Of a DNA stretch of 64,000 nucleotides, positions 9,498 through 17,829 are shown piece by piece (the first letter of the stretch is position 1; each line of letters starts with the position of its first letter). Made by a program: the position numbers and the translations under genes. The notes under the pieces are model-generated. The model ran no database searches and was not told the origin of the DNA. It saw only the letters and a list, made by a program, of their open reading frames with translations. This DNA comes from Sinorhizobium sp. 8-89. GTDB taxonomy: Bacteria; Pseudomonadota; Alphaproteobacteria; Rhizobiales; Rhizobiaceae. The stretch is taken from NCBI RefSeq assembly GCF_030124325.1, contig NZ_JASKLR010000001.1, positions 186,001 to 250,000 on the forward strand, written 5' to 3'.

Positions 9498-11051
9498 TTA
9501 TCGGGATTGCGTTAGAGCACTTAAAAGTAGCTTGGCGATCTGCCGTGCCAGATACGGCGGCACTGCATTTCCAACTTGGACATACTGCTGCGTCCGATTT
9601 CCCAGGAAGAGGTAGTCGTCTGGGAAGGTCTGCAGCCGCGCGGCCTCACGCACAGTCAGGCTTCGGCACTGCAACGGATCGGGATGGATGAAGTAATGTC
9701 CATCCTTGGAGATGTGGCTTGTGACCGTGGTCGATGCCTCGTCGGTCAACTGGACCCGGAAGCGGTCATTGAAGACGCCGCTGTGCCAGTTGCGGTGATC
9801 CGGGCTGAGCGCGAGAGGGAAATCAGCGGCTTTTGGGCTGTAGCGGTGCACAGCTCCGAACACCGCGGCAAACAGGTAGCGTCCGAGATCCGACGCCATG
9901 TGCCCGCGGGTCTCGTGCTGTGCAAGGGCGCGCAGTTCCGGCCGCTCGAGCCAGCGCAGAAGTTCGTCGTCTGAGGTGCCATAACCTTCCATTAGGCATG
10001 ACGCTGCGCGAAGGCTCGGCGATCCGTCGTTCACTCGCTTCGCCACGGACGAGAACGCGTGACGAAGCTTACCGTCGTCCTTCCCGTTGTAGATGTCGGC
10101 CAGCAGTGCCGCTGCTTCGACAACCTCGCGCCGCCACGCCGATGCATCGTCCCGGCCGCGGCTGATGCCGCTGCGCAGGGCTGGCATTGTCCCGATGGCG
10201 TCGCTGACCGCCCGCGCTATGCCGGGGACGGCGATTTCGGCACCGGCGGCACTGCCCGCAAGGTCAGACCGGATGCCGACGATGATCACCCTGTGGCGCC
10301 GCTGCGGAACTCCGAACTCCTCCGCGCGCACTATGAAATCCGACGGCTGGATCGCCTCCTGCAGGCTGGCCCTCCCATCCTCAAGCCGGATCGCACGCAG
10401 TTCGTAGTGATGGCCGTGACCGGTGCCAAGCGAGGACAAGTCCTCCATCAGCATCTCGAAGACGAGCCGGCTTTCAACAGTGGAGGAGAGCATGCCTTTG
10501 ACGTTTTCCATCACGAAAGCGGCGGGACGAAGCCTGTCGAGTACCCGGATGTATTCGCGGAACAGGTAGTGTCGCTCATCTGCCTCGGGCACATAGCCAA
10601 CCTTACCCTTTACCCGGGCACGTCCCACCAGGGAATAGGCTTGACAGGGTGGGCCGCCTATCAGGATTGTGTCGTCATAGCTTCCCCGCAGCTTCGCGAT
10701 GGCACAATCGATCGCCTCTGCAGCCGCTTCGGTTCCGAGTTCGAGCCCTCGGGCCTCATCTGAGGCAAGACGCCATGCTTCAGCGTCGACGGCAGACCAG
10801 TCCAGCTCAGGGCTTAGCCCTGCATGGAAATCGATGAATTGGTCGGGCAATGAGCCGTGGCGCGCCCGGTACTCACGCAGGAATGCGCGCAGGGTCAGGG
10901 TGCGGTGGGCCGATTTCTCCTTCTCGACAGAGATGCCGATCCGGAACGGAAAATGTCCTTGGTCGACGAGTGAAGCAAAGCCCTCGCCAAGTCCCCCCGG
11001 ACCGGCAAACAGATCGACAACTCCAAAAGTGGCAGGCAAATCAGGCTCCAC
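9498..11051 (-). CDS. DNA (cytosine-5) methyltransferase
   Basis: The 517-aa protein shows the ordered C5-methyltransferase motifs: I (VVDLFAGPGG, 11-20), IV with the catalytic PC dipeptide (GGPPCQAYS, Cys136), VI (ENVKG, about 182), VIII (QRRHRV, about 250), and IX/X near the C-terminus (RSLTVREAARLQTFPDD, then QVGNAVPP). It is the modification arm and first gene of the restriction operon. The target-recognition region between motifs VIII and IX is large, so the recognised site cannot be read from sequence. The vsr gene starts 54 bp away on the opposite strand, so the two probably share a compact divergent promoter. Confidence 0.93.
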   Translation of the reverse strand: MEPDLPATFGVVDLFAGPGGLGEGFASLVDQGHFPFRIGISVEKEKSAHRTLTLRAFLREYRARHGSLPDQFIDFHAGLSPELDWSAVDAEAWRLASDEARGLELGTEAAAEAIDCAIAKLRGSYDDTILIGGPPCQAYSLVGRARVKGKVGYVPEADERHYLFREYIRVLDRLRPAAFVMENVKGMLSSTVESRLVFEMLMEDLSSLGTGHGHHYELRAIRLEDGRASLQEAIQPSDFIVRAEEFGVPQRRHRVIIVGIRSDLAGSAAGAEIAVPGIARAVSDAIGTMPALRSGISRGRDDASAWRREVVEAAALLADIYNGKDDGKLRHAFSSVAKRVNDGSPSLRAASCLMEGYGTSDDELLRWLERPELRALAQHETRGHMASDLGRYLFAAVFGAVHRYSPKAADFPLALSPDHRNWHSGVFNDRFRVQLTDEASTTVTSHISKDGHYFIHPDPLQCRSLTVREAARLQTFPDDYLFLGNRTQQYVQVGNAVPPYLARQIAKLLLSALTQSR

Positions 11052-11104
11052 GAGAACTATTCAGTCGGTGTATACCAGGTTCCGCAGCAAAGACCAGGTG
11101 GCAA

Positions 11105-11593
11105 GTGGCGGACATCGTAGACAAGCAAACCCGTTCCCGAATGATGGCCGGGATCAGAGGGAAGGACACAAAACCTGAACTGACCCTTCGTCGGGCGTTA
11201 CATGCACGTGGCTTTCGATTCCGGCTGCATGCGAAAAACGTTCCCGGACGGCCTGACCTAGTGTTTCCGAAACATCGGGCGGTAGTTTTTGTGCATGGTT
11301 GCTTTTGGCATCGCCATGCAAATTGTCGCTACGCGACTACTCCCTCCACGCGCCCGGACTTCTGGCAGAAGAAGTTCGAGTCGAACGTGGCACGGGACAG
11401 CGCCGTAGCGGCCACGCTTTGTGGCAGCGGATGGCGCGTGGCGACGGTGTGGGAGTGCGCACTGCGCAAGCCCGACACGATTCAAGCGGCTGCGGAAAGC
11501 ATGTCGCTCTGGCTTCTATCGGACGAGAGGCAGATCGAAATCGGTGAACGCGAGACGCATTCTCCCTACGCAAATGACAGTTCCATATACTGA
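11105..11593 (+). CDS. vsr: Very-short-patch-repair (Vsr-type) endonuclease
   Basis: The 162-aa protein matches Vsr: KQTRSRMMAGIRGKDTKPE at the N-terminus, RPDLVF with the catalytic Asp, and the zinc/active-site motif FVHGCFWHRHANCRYA. I prefer the GTG at 11105 (MADIVDKQ) to the longer frame from 10850, whose extra residues overlap the methyltransferase antisense. Vsr nicks at T:G mismatches made by deamination of 5-methylcytosine and so protects sites of the adjacent methylase. In Z1/MORC systems Vsr-fold nucleases may instead take part in restriction. It is transcribed away from the operon. Confidence 0.92.
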   Translation: MADIVDKQTRSRMMAGIRGKDTKPELTLRRALHARGFRFRLHAKNVPGRPDLVFPKHRAVVFVHGCFWHRHANCRYATTPSTRPDFWQKKFESNVARDSAVAATLCGSGWRVATVWECALRKPDTIQAAAESMSLWLLSDERQIEIGERETHSPYANDSSIY

Positions 11594-11856
11594 TCAGCCG
11601 AACATCGTTCTACAAAACCGAGCGTCGTCGGCTCTAAAGCAACCTTCCCGTAGTCATGCTAATGTTCCGCACCCCGCTTGCGCATCCCGTGTCATGAATA
11701 ACCCAGCGGGATCGTGACAAGTTTTTCCCGAATTATTATTCGGAAACAGGCATACTGGAGGTCGGAGAACAATGGTATAGGCTTCTTTGAGAGCGTCGAG
11801 ACCTAATAACTTATTTACTTGTCTCTCTTCGCATCTGCTCTTACCTAACAGTTCTC

Positions 11857-12915
11857 CTAAACACCCATCTCTCCCCTCACGCTCCTCTGAAGCCCTGCCA
11901 ACGCCCGCTCCACAACCCGCGTCAGCTCCTTGTAAGCAATCATTGTTCCGTACGGACCCGCACCCGTCCTTACCTTGGACGGCATCTTGCTTCCCCTTGT
12001 CCTATGCCATCGCCTGATGCGAGGCATCTGTAACGCCTGTAACTGATGTTTCGCATCCTCCCCGATCTGAAGACCAAGCACGCCGGCGTTCAAGAATCTT
12101 TCCCTTCTGAACTCCTCTACCTTGCGCTTAACCGCTGCTGAGTTTGGTCGAGCGCCTCCCGGTCGGACAATCGCGAAGGTCGGCTTCATGAACCGAAAGA
12201 AGCCTTTCTGCAGGCGCGTTGATGGTAGTATCTTGAGATCGCTGAACTTGATGAGTCCGATCTCCCGGCAGCCCACATGTCCGAGCGTCACCTCAATGCG
12301 TACCCGCTTTTTATCTTCCGGTAATTCGTCCCGGATGCCTGCAGCCTTGTTCTGCTTGTCGAAAACCTTGTTCTGAATGCGCCAGAATGTACGGGGGTCG
12401 TCTCGCTCGCCGACGTAGTAGGTGGAATCGGAGAGCGCCGGACGGTCCATTCCGGGTGTCATACGGTCTCCAATATCGAGACTACCGTCACTCTCGTTGC
12501 GGCTCACCGTGTAGCCGGTCTTGTCGACAAAGCCGGGCGTGAACCGTGGCCACTTGAGGTTGCCTGTTAGAACCCGGGTGGTTGGGTAGAAATGTCGGAC
12601 GAGCACGCCATGCAGCTGCGCTCGAGCTTCCTTACTGGGCTTGGCAGGATAGAAGTCGATGCTGATTTCGATGCCACTGATTTGGGCGGGCGCAACGAAT
12701 CCATACGCGCTCTCAATGTCGTTGAGCACCTTCCGGACGGCGTCGAGATTTGGCTCCTGGACGCGGAGCTTGTATCGCGTTGCCGTTTTGCCTTCGCCAA
12801 GATCCAAGGCTTCAGGATACTCTTTTCGGCTCGTCAGCTTTTCAATGCGATCGTTCAGGTGCCAGTATTGAGTTCGCCGAGACAGTTCGAAATGAATGTC
12901 GATCCAATCGACCAC
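11857..12915 (-). CDS. Replication-initiator-like protein (RstA/Rep_trans-type)
   Basis: The 352-aa protein has features I associate with phage/plasmid initiators of the RstA type: ISGIEISIDFYPA (about 93-105), TYYVGERDDPRTF followed by RIQNKVFDKQNK, then RVRIEVTLG. These resemble the Y-G-R...R-Y-D-K and R-I-E-V blocks of that family. The annotated start is a GTG at 12915, but the frame stays open another 33 codons upstream without ATG, GTG or TTG, and that extension looks protein-like (APPQIDLGAYQC). A frameshift or unusual start is therefore possible. It may drive replication of the excised island. The family call rests on pattern recall, not a search. Confidence 0.6.
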   Translation of the reverse strand: MVDWIDIHFELSRRTQYWHLNDRIEKLTSRKEYPEALDLGEGKTATRYKLRVQEPNLDAVRKVLNDIESAYGFVAPAQISGIEISIDFYPAKPSKEARAQLHGVLVRHFYPTTRVLTGNLKWPRFTPGFVDKTGYTVSRNESDGSLDIGDRMTPGMDRPALSDSTYYVGERDDPRTFWRIQNKVFDKQNKAAGIRDELPEDKKRVRIEVTLGHVGCREIGLIKFSDLKILPSTRLQKGFFRFMKPTFAIVRPGGARPNSAAVKRKVEEFRRERFLNAGVLGLQIGEDAKHQLQALQMPRIRRWHRTRGSKMPSKVRTGAGPYGTMIAYKELTRVVERALAGLQRSVRGEMGV

Positions 12916-13419
12916 AGCGCGGCACTGGTAAGCTCCAAGGTCAATCTGCGGGGGAGCGTCGTTCGATTGACCAAGCGCGCCTGTGACCTTCTGAGAGTCT
13001 CCTCGGCATATTTAAGAACCACCGGGTCCTTGTTCCCTTTGCCCGATAAAGAATGACCTCGTGTATCAACGCAGTTCTCCGCACTCGTCACTGTTGTGAC
13101 AGCCGCGGCGTGATTAAGCTGATTCTTCCCATGAAAACAGATCGGGGACCGAGGCGACATCATTTCCGGCTTGTTCACAGGCGTCCACTGTCGAAACTAT
13201 CCAGTGTGGCTGAAAAGCCGCATATTTCGCGGCGATCGCTCAGGTCGGCCGCTATAACTGCAAGTGTTACGATGATGGAGAACTGAGCGATGAAGATGCA
13301 GCAGGCCGTAGTAGTGGCACCGATCAACGGGGCGGCATCAGCTACGAGGGAGCAGCCTTCTTCGAGCAGACAAGGCTTCCGGCATTGGGTCGGACCTTAG
13401 CACTCGGAAGGAAACCGAA
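12916..13419. other. Intergenic region, upstream of rep-like and 141-aa genes
   Basis: This 504-bp stretch separates divergent genes. It holds the open start-less extension of the rep-like gene (to about 13014) and a possible 36-codon ORF at 13290-13400 (plus strand, MKMQQAVV), with GGAG 9 bp before its ATG. AAGGAAACC lies just before the 141-aa gene start at 13420. I saw no strong promoter. Confidence 0.5.
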
Positions 13420-13845
13420 ATGACTGATTTTATGATTCCGAACATGAACTGCGCCAACTTCAGCCTTCCTTATCCGGAAGAGATCGTGAAGAAGACGGGC
13501 TCGACGGGTATCGTTGCGTCCATCCGCCAGTTCTACCTGAGTGCAGCTGCTGAAGCAGACGATAAGGAGCCTCAGTGGGCTGCATTCCTGCGCGAGGTCG
13601 CCGACTACTATCCTGACACCAATGGCGGCGAAATCATCGACCGTGACAGTCGCGGTAATATCGTCGTCGAGGAAGATGATTGGGACGACCTGACTGACGA
13701 GCAGAAGATCCATCGTGGCAACGTTAATGCTGCTATCGCAGTGGTGGACCGGATCCGCTATCAGCTCGAGAATGCAGCGTACTACTATGATACGGCAGAT
13801 GACGTGACTCGCGTGCGGCGTGAACTCGCCGCGATCTCTCTTTGA
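13420..13845 (+). CDS. Acidic hypothetical protein (141 aa)
   Basis: The 141-aa protein is strongly acidic in its centre (VVEEDDWDDLTDEQ) and otherwise helix-rich, with no domain I recognise. A good ribosome site (AAGGAAACC) precedes the ATG and a 13-bp hairpin follows the stop, which supports a real, separately transcribed gene. Small acidic proteins in mobile islands are sometimes DNA mimics that block restriction or nucleases, but nothing specific shows that here. Confidence 0.65.
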   Translation: MTDFMIPNMNCANFSLPYPEEIVKKTGSTGIVASIRQFYLSAAAEADDKEPQWAAFLREVADYYPDTNGGEIIDRDSRGNIVVEEDDWDDLTDEQKIHRGNVNAAIAVVDRIRYQLENAAYYYDTADDVTRVRRELAAISL

Positions 13846-13851
13846 TACGCT

Positions 13852-13886
13852 GTGGAGCTGGCCGGCATAAAGTCGGCCAGCTCCAC
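13852..13886 (+). terminator. Hairpin after the 141-aa gene
   Basis: GTGGAGCTGGCCG (13852-13864) pairs perfectly with CGGCCAGCTCCAC (13874-13886) around a 9-base loop, 7 bp after the stop codon. There is no U-tract, so it may act as an RNA-stabilising or weak terminator structure. Confidence 0.6.
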
Positions 13887-13937
13887 AAGGGAGGGTGGGT
13901 ACGGAATATCCCAGCCGGACAAACGCAATTGCTGCCT

Positions 13938-14219
13938 CTAAGGCTCCTCTGTCTTTGCCGAATGTAAGCTAGGTGTGTTTGATACCTGGTCGCAGTCGCT
14001 CAAGCCATCATGCTTATCAACGCGAAGGAGCGGCTCGACGTCTTGCCAAGACGACCTTCGGGTCAAAGCTGTGGATATGTTTTCGAAGCGGCCTACTAAG
14101 GCTTCCGCCGGAACACGACTGTCATCTGCGGCGACTCTGGGCCTTAGTAGTGAATATATTTCGGTCAATCTAAGCAGTTCGGATTTGCAGATCTGTCGGC
14201 AAGCCTCATAAGCGAGCAA
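13938..14219 (-). CDS. Possible small hypothetical protein (93 aa)
   Basis: The 93-aa frame has a Leu/Arg-rich helical N-terminal half. Its start lies about 14 bp from the first ATGTAAAGGT repeat, and a TTGACA-like hexamer lies further upstream on the same strand (about 14275-14280). It has no recognised domain and could be a chance frame. Confidence 0.3.
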   Translation of the reverse strand: MLAYEACRQICKSELLRLTEIYSLLRPRVAADDSRVPAEALVGRFENISTALTRRSSWQDVEPLLRVDKHDGLSDCDQVSNTPSLHSAKTEEP

Positions 14220-14233
14220 GAAGATCTATCGCG

Positions 14234-14432
14234 ACCTTTACATTTTCCAAAAAAATTGAAAATGCGAGGTTTTTGTCAAGATAGCGGAAGGTTATGTCAA
14301 GGTTGGCGCCGGAAATATGGGCTTTCGAAGCTTCTGACCTTTACATCGGTCATTCAAAAAATAGCTATTTCGGGTCGCTTGGAGGCCCAAACCTTTACAG
14401 ATGTAAAGATGTGCAAGGTTGCATGTAAAGGT
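14234..14432. repeat. Cluster of ATGTAAAGGT/ACCTTTACAT repeats (iteron-like)
   Basis: ACCTTTACAT occurs at 14234-14243 and 14337-14346, ACCTTTACAG at 14391-14400, and reverse copies ATGTAAAGAT at 14401-14410 and ATGTAAAGGT at 14423-14432. The third and fourth form a perfect palindrome, CTTTACAGATGTAAAG (14393-14408). The cluster lies in AT-rich DNA inside an otherwise gene-poor 0.9-kb region (13846-14750) about 1.3 kb upstream of the rep-like gene. It could be an origin with iterons or a regulator's operator array. A 75-codon frame at 14476-14703 lies to its right, but I cannot support it as a gene. Confidence 0.6.
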
Positions 14433-14750
14433 AGCGCGGCACCGATGCGTTTTTGACTATACTCGAGGGACAGCCATGATGTTCGTCAGTCAAATGAAGT
14501 CCCAGCCGTCAAGCAGCAAATGCAAAGTGCGGGACGATCCCCCGGCCTTCCGATTGTCAACGTGCAAAGCTACTCGCAGCTGCACACAGCTTGATTCCGG
14601 TCTCGGTTACAATGAAGATGCGTGCTTCCATCCCACTAATTCCGGTTATGAGGCCGGCGCTCTGCTGGGTGAGTTCCCTTTCTTCCGAGTATCCTCAAGT
14701 TAAGTAAACACTTACTTATATCTAGCCACATAGCCCGATAGCCCAGAGCT

Positions 14751-15071
14751 TCACATGCCCCTGTCGTAGCCGGTAAAGCGCAGCAGGTCGCCAACCAACT
14801 TGAGGGTCGGCACCCAATAGTAACCAATGACGGCGCAGGCGGTAGCACCCCAGACATACATGTCGGTGTCGTAGGTCGACCACTCCTTCACGAAGCTCCA
14901 GACGCTCACGCCAAGAGCGAAGATCTGCATAGGAATGATTAGGAACAGGAAAAACCAGTGCATCAGGTCGTCCTGCCACATATCGATAGACCAGACGATA
15001 TTTGCTCCGGCCCACCCAAACAGCGCTGCCTGAAAGGCAAGCTTAGTCCAATGCCAAATGTCTTCGAGCAC
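14751..15071 (-). CDS. Small integral membrane protein (106 aa)
   Basis: The 106-aa protein has three likely membrane segments: residues about 10-27, 38-62 (FFLFLIIPMQIFALGVSVW) and 72-92 (VWGATACAVIGYYW). AGGAGGTAT is seen on the minus strand immediately upstream of the start. I recognise no family. It stands alone between the repeat cluster and a gene-poor stretch; small membrane proteins near defence genes can be effectors, but no partner is evident. Confidence 0.6.
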   Translation of the reverse strand: MLEDIWHWTKLAFQAALFGWAGANIVWSIDMWQDDLMHWFFLFLIIPMQIFALGVSVWSFVKEWSTYDTDMYVWGATACAVIGYYWVPTLKLVGDLLRFTGYDRGM

Positions 15072-15479
15072 GCAATACCTCCTTGAAGGAACACGCCTCC
15101 CACATAGAGACCGAGCGGAAGCTCGACAAGCCAGAGGAGGACAGGGCCACCATGGAATCTCCCGCCAGGTTAGGGATGTGGATCACCGGGATGGCTGGAT
15201 AGCTGGCTAAGGAGGATAGGTCGCCCGGATCTCGCCAGCACTAAAGGCATCCCCATCACGTCGCATGGAATTTTCTAGGACTTCGCTGATTTCGCAACCT
15301 GGTTCTGTAGCTGTTGTAGGGGATCAAACCTGTCGTACCATCCGATCTTAGTGTGAGCGCCTTGGCGGAATCAGATTGATCTGAGGTTCTTCTGGAGTTC
15401 GTCTCCAACAACGCAGGGTCTTCGCGGATTTTGCAGCGGAATGTGATTCACGAGAAGCAACACGTTATTTGTATTTTCT
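15072..15479. other. Intergenic region without recognised features
   Basis: The 408 bp between the membrane protein and the 137-aa gene contain no frame I can support, no strong hairpin and no clear repeat. Both flanking genes point away from it, so it must hold their promoters. Confidence 0.5.
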
Positions 15480-15893
15480 GTGGATAACCCGCTTAAGCAA
15501 AAACTTACTTTCGTATCATCTCTCGGAGCGCCGGAATATGTAGATGTCCTCGTGATGCGAGGATCGAACATGGCCCGTTATTCTGTAGGCGCTGTCGAGC
15601 GACACCTACGTCGCAAACATCCGGGTTGTCCCGACTTCGCCATTGCCTATTTTGTCAACGTTATCGCCGGCAAAGACTGGCTGGATGCATCGCTGGGAAA
15701 GGCGGTCGGCATCACGATGCAGACTTTTCTTCGGCATGAGATGACTGAGTACGACACTCTCCTTCTACACGGGATGGATCGCGAAGAGGCGCGTCGGCGA
15801 GTTCAGCCCAGGATCAACGCGATGCTCCAAGTCTGGAAAAAGAAGCCCAGAGCGGCGAAACGTACACGGAATGGACAGGCTGCTGATGTCTAA
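15480..15893 (+). CDS. Hypothetical protein (up to 137 aa)
   Basis: The frame opens with a GTG at 15480 that lacks a visible ribosome site; ATGs at 15555 and 15570 (MARYSVGAV, with a GAGGAT purine stretch upstream) are alternatives giving 107-112 aa. The C-terminus is basic (KKKPRAAKRTR). No domain is recognised. It overlaps the start of the next small HTH-like gene, which implies co-expression. Confidence 0.5.
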   Translation: MDNPLKQKLTFVSSLGAPEYVDVLVMRGSNMARYSVGAVERHLRRKHPGCPDFAIAYFVNVIAGKDWLDASLGKAVGITMQTFLRHEMTEYDTLLLHGMDREEARRRVQPRINAMLQVWKKKPRAAKRTRNGQAADV

Positions 15894-16164
15894 TATCGAA
15901 GCTCGGATTGCACTTGCAAAGCTGATCGCTGCTCGAATTGAAGAACTCGGTATCAACCGATGGGATTTCATGAAGGCGACGGGCTTTACTCAAGAGTCGA
16001 CTTTCACCTGCTACTTGCGCGGCTACTCGAACCTCCCTCTGAGGGAGGTGCCTGATGTATCGAGGATCTTGCAGCTCGATGAACAGCGTATCCTACTGAT
16101 GTGCCTCGCTCAGTCCTACGATGATTGGGTCATGGCTCTCTTCAACCGGCACATAGGTACGTAG
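15871..16164 (+). CDS. Small HTH-like protein, paralogue of the next gene (97 aa)
   Basis: The 97-aa protein reads like a degenerate Cro/XRE-type helix-turn-helix (WDFMKATGFTQESTFTCYLRG) followed by LPLREVPDVSRILQLDEQ. A second ATG at 15886 is also possible. It shares a layout with the 16265 gene: an F-x-x-x-LRG block, LPL-x-x-V, a leucine-rich helix, then a D-containing C-terminal block ending near a GT. It overlaps the upstream 137-aa gene. A role in gene control is inferred. Confidence 0.55.
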   Translation: MDRLLMSNIEARIALAKLIAARIEELGINRWDFMKATGFTQESTFTCYLRGYSNLPLREVPDVSRILQLDEQRILLMCLAQSYDDWVMALFNRHIGT

Positions 16165-16264
16165 ACGCCGAGAAAGCGGCCGAAGCGGGAGGGTTCTCGC
16201 AAAGCCTTGGAGGGACTTCAGCTATCCCAAATCTTGCGAGCTATAAATCAACTATCGATGCAAA

Positions 16265-16657
16265 ATGCAGGAGCAAGCAATGAACAACAGTACGTCTGTC
16301 CTGGTTGACTTCTTGAAGGCGCGGCTTTCGGAAATCGAAGTGCCGGTAGGTGAGGGTAGCATCCTATCGAGTCCGCTCTTCCAAACGATTCTGCGCGGAG
16401 ATGCGAAGCTTCCTCTTGATCGTGTCGAAGAGGTTGCCACGGCTTTGGGCTACGACGACCGGCAGCAGCTCTTCCGCTTGGCTATGCGTCAGTTCTACGA
16501 CGAGGAGGCAATTTGCCTCTTCGAGCGGATGCTCGGCACGCCCATGACGAATGAGGAGCAGATGTGGCTCCATGAAATTCGATCAGCCTCCGAAAAGGCT
16601 GTTCGTGAGCCGAACATCGTGGCCAAGCGTCTGGTGCGCGCCTTGGTTCAGGCCTGA
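16265..16657 (+). CDS. Small HTH-like protein, paralogue of the previous gene (130 aa)
   Basis: The 130-aa protein (or 125 aa from the ATG at 16280) contains FQTILRGDAKLPLDRVEEVATALGYDDRQ in two abutting blocks, aligning with the 97-aa neighbour, plus a C-terminal extension. Their similarity suggests old duplication. The pattern is that of XRE-like repressors, but the HTH is not strong. It is 100 bp downstream of its paralogue and probably in the same transcript. Confidence 0.55.
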   Translation: MQEQAMNNSTSVLVDFLKARLSEIEVPVGEGSILSSPLFQTILRGDAKLPLDRVEEVATALGYDDRQQLFRLAMRQFYDEEAICLFERMLGTPMTNEEQMWLHEIRSASEKAVREPNIVAKRLVRALVQA

Positions 16658-16879
16658 GGACCAGGATAACCTCTGGGGCTCGTGACCATTCACCTGCAAT
16701 GACCGAAGACCGGTGAGTGGGGATCGTTGCCCTTCCTCGCTGCCATCGAAGTGGCATCGATCGTATATCTTTGGCTTAAGGGCGCTGTGGCGCGTTTCGA
16801 GGTGCCGATTGTTGGACTTCGGGGATCGTTGAAAAAGCTCGCCGAATGGCGAGCTCAATTTATCACGTGTGGACCGAGT

Positions 16880-17254
16880 CTATGCGGATTGGTGCAGCTG
16901 GCTTGTCGCTTTCACCGTCATCCGCTTACGCCATTCCCTCCGAAAGCCAAAACTCGCAGCTAGCGCGTCAAGGCGCTTTTGGCGGGCACGCAGGTCACGA
17001 AGGGCTGCACCTCGACCTCGGTGGTTGGGCGTGATGCAGCCGGACCTAAACCCTTCGGTCAAACCATCAAGTTCCCGCTGAACGGAGTCGATAGCAGCGT
17101 ACTGATCGACAACTGACAGTTTCGCAAATGCTGCGGCGTGGGGAACGCGGTGTTTTGTCAAGCTTGCGCCATTCTGTGCCTTCGCGGCTGAAACCATGCG
17201 CTTCAACTCCGGGGAGAGTGCCATGTCAAGCGACCTCCAGGACTGCGAGGACAA
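16880..17254 (-). CDS. Basic hypothetical protein (up to 124 aa)
   Basis: The protein is basic and helix-rich, with a C-terminal Arg-rich block (GRGAALRDLRARQKRLD). The ATG at about 17224 (MALSPELKRM) is a likelier start than 17254. There is no recognised domain. It is convergent with the HTH-like genes and divergent from the PHP-ATPase gene. Confidence 0.45.
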   Translation of the reverse strand: MSSQSWRSLDMALSPELKRMVSAAKAQNGASLTKHRVPHAAAFAKLSVVDQYAAIDSVQRELDGLTEGFRSGCITPNHRGRGAALRDLRARQKRLDALAASFGFRREWRKRMTVKATSQLHQSA

Positions 17255-17829
17255 AGGTTAACCGATGCACGGAATGTATAATATTCTCCTTTTGCTTGTG
17301 ACGGTGAGTAAATGTGCGCCCAGTCTATGAACCGCCCACTTTACGGGATCAGTTCACCTTTGGCGCGGCCTCACTGTAGCTGGAGTCCGGCGGCCTCTGC
17401 CGTCACGCTTGTACCCATTGCCGCGAATGCAATCAGGACCTGGCCTGACGAGCTGCGGAAATAGTGCAAACACTTTGTTGGTCTCGTCTTCGTGCACGTC
17501 TCATGCGAATTTTCGTCTGAGATTTATCCATACTACCACCTACCTTTCTGCCCACAACTTCAGCGAGGGCGTTTAGAATGATGGAGACGGGTAGCACGAC
17601 GGCGATTGAGATCGAGCCGGTAACAACTCCGAAGAACGATTTGTGTGTGGGATAAATCGCTTTCGAATTTTAGCTGTCCGGGAGTTCGAATAATAAACCG
17701 TGTCACTATAACTGTATTCGTGAGGCGCCGCGCCGTGATCTGTGAATAGAATACTCGTTTTTTCTTGAAAAATACCGGCAACCAATAGACTCTGCCCGCA
17801 TACTTGATTCCGTGCGTCGAGGAGCCCAG
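17255..17829. other. Upstream region of the PHP-ATPase/HEPN pair
   Basis: This 575-bp, relatively AT-rich stretch holds no supportable gene. It must contain the promoter for the plus-strand ATPase-HEPN pair. GAGGAG lies just before the ATG at 17830 and decides that start over the GTG at 17812. Confidence 0.5.

Noticed and set aside
13053..13286. 77-codon plus-strand ORF
   Set aside because: Basic, low-information translation with no ribosome site; probably chance.
14476..14703. 75-codon plus-strand ORF beside the repeat cluster
   Set aside because: It has a possible ribosome site, but composition is unlike a folded protein (many Ser, Cys) and no homology is recognised.
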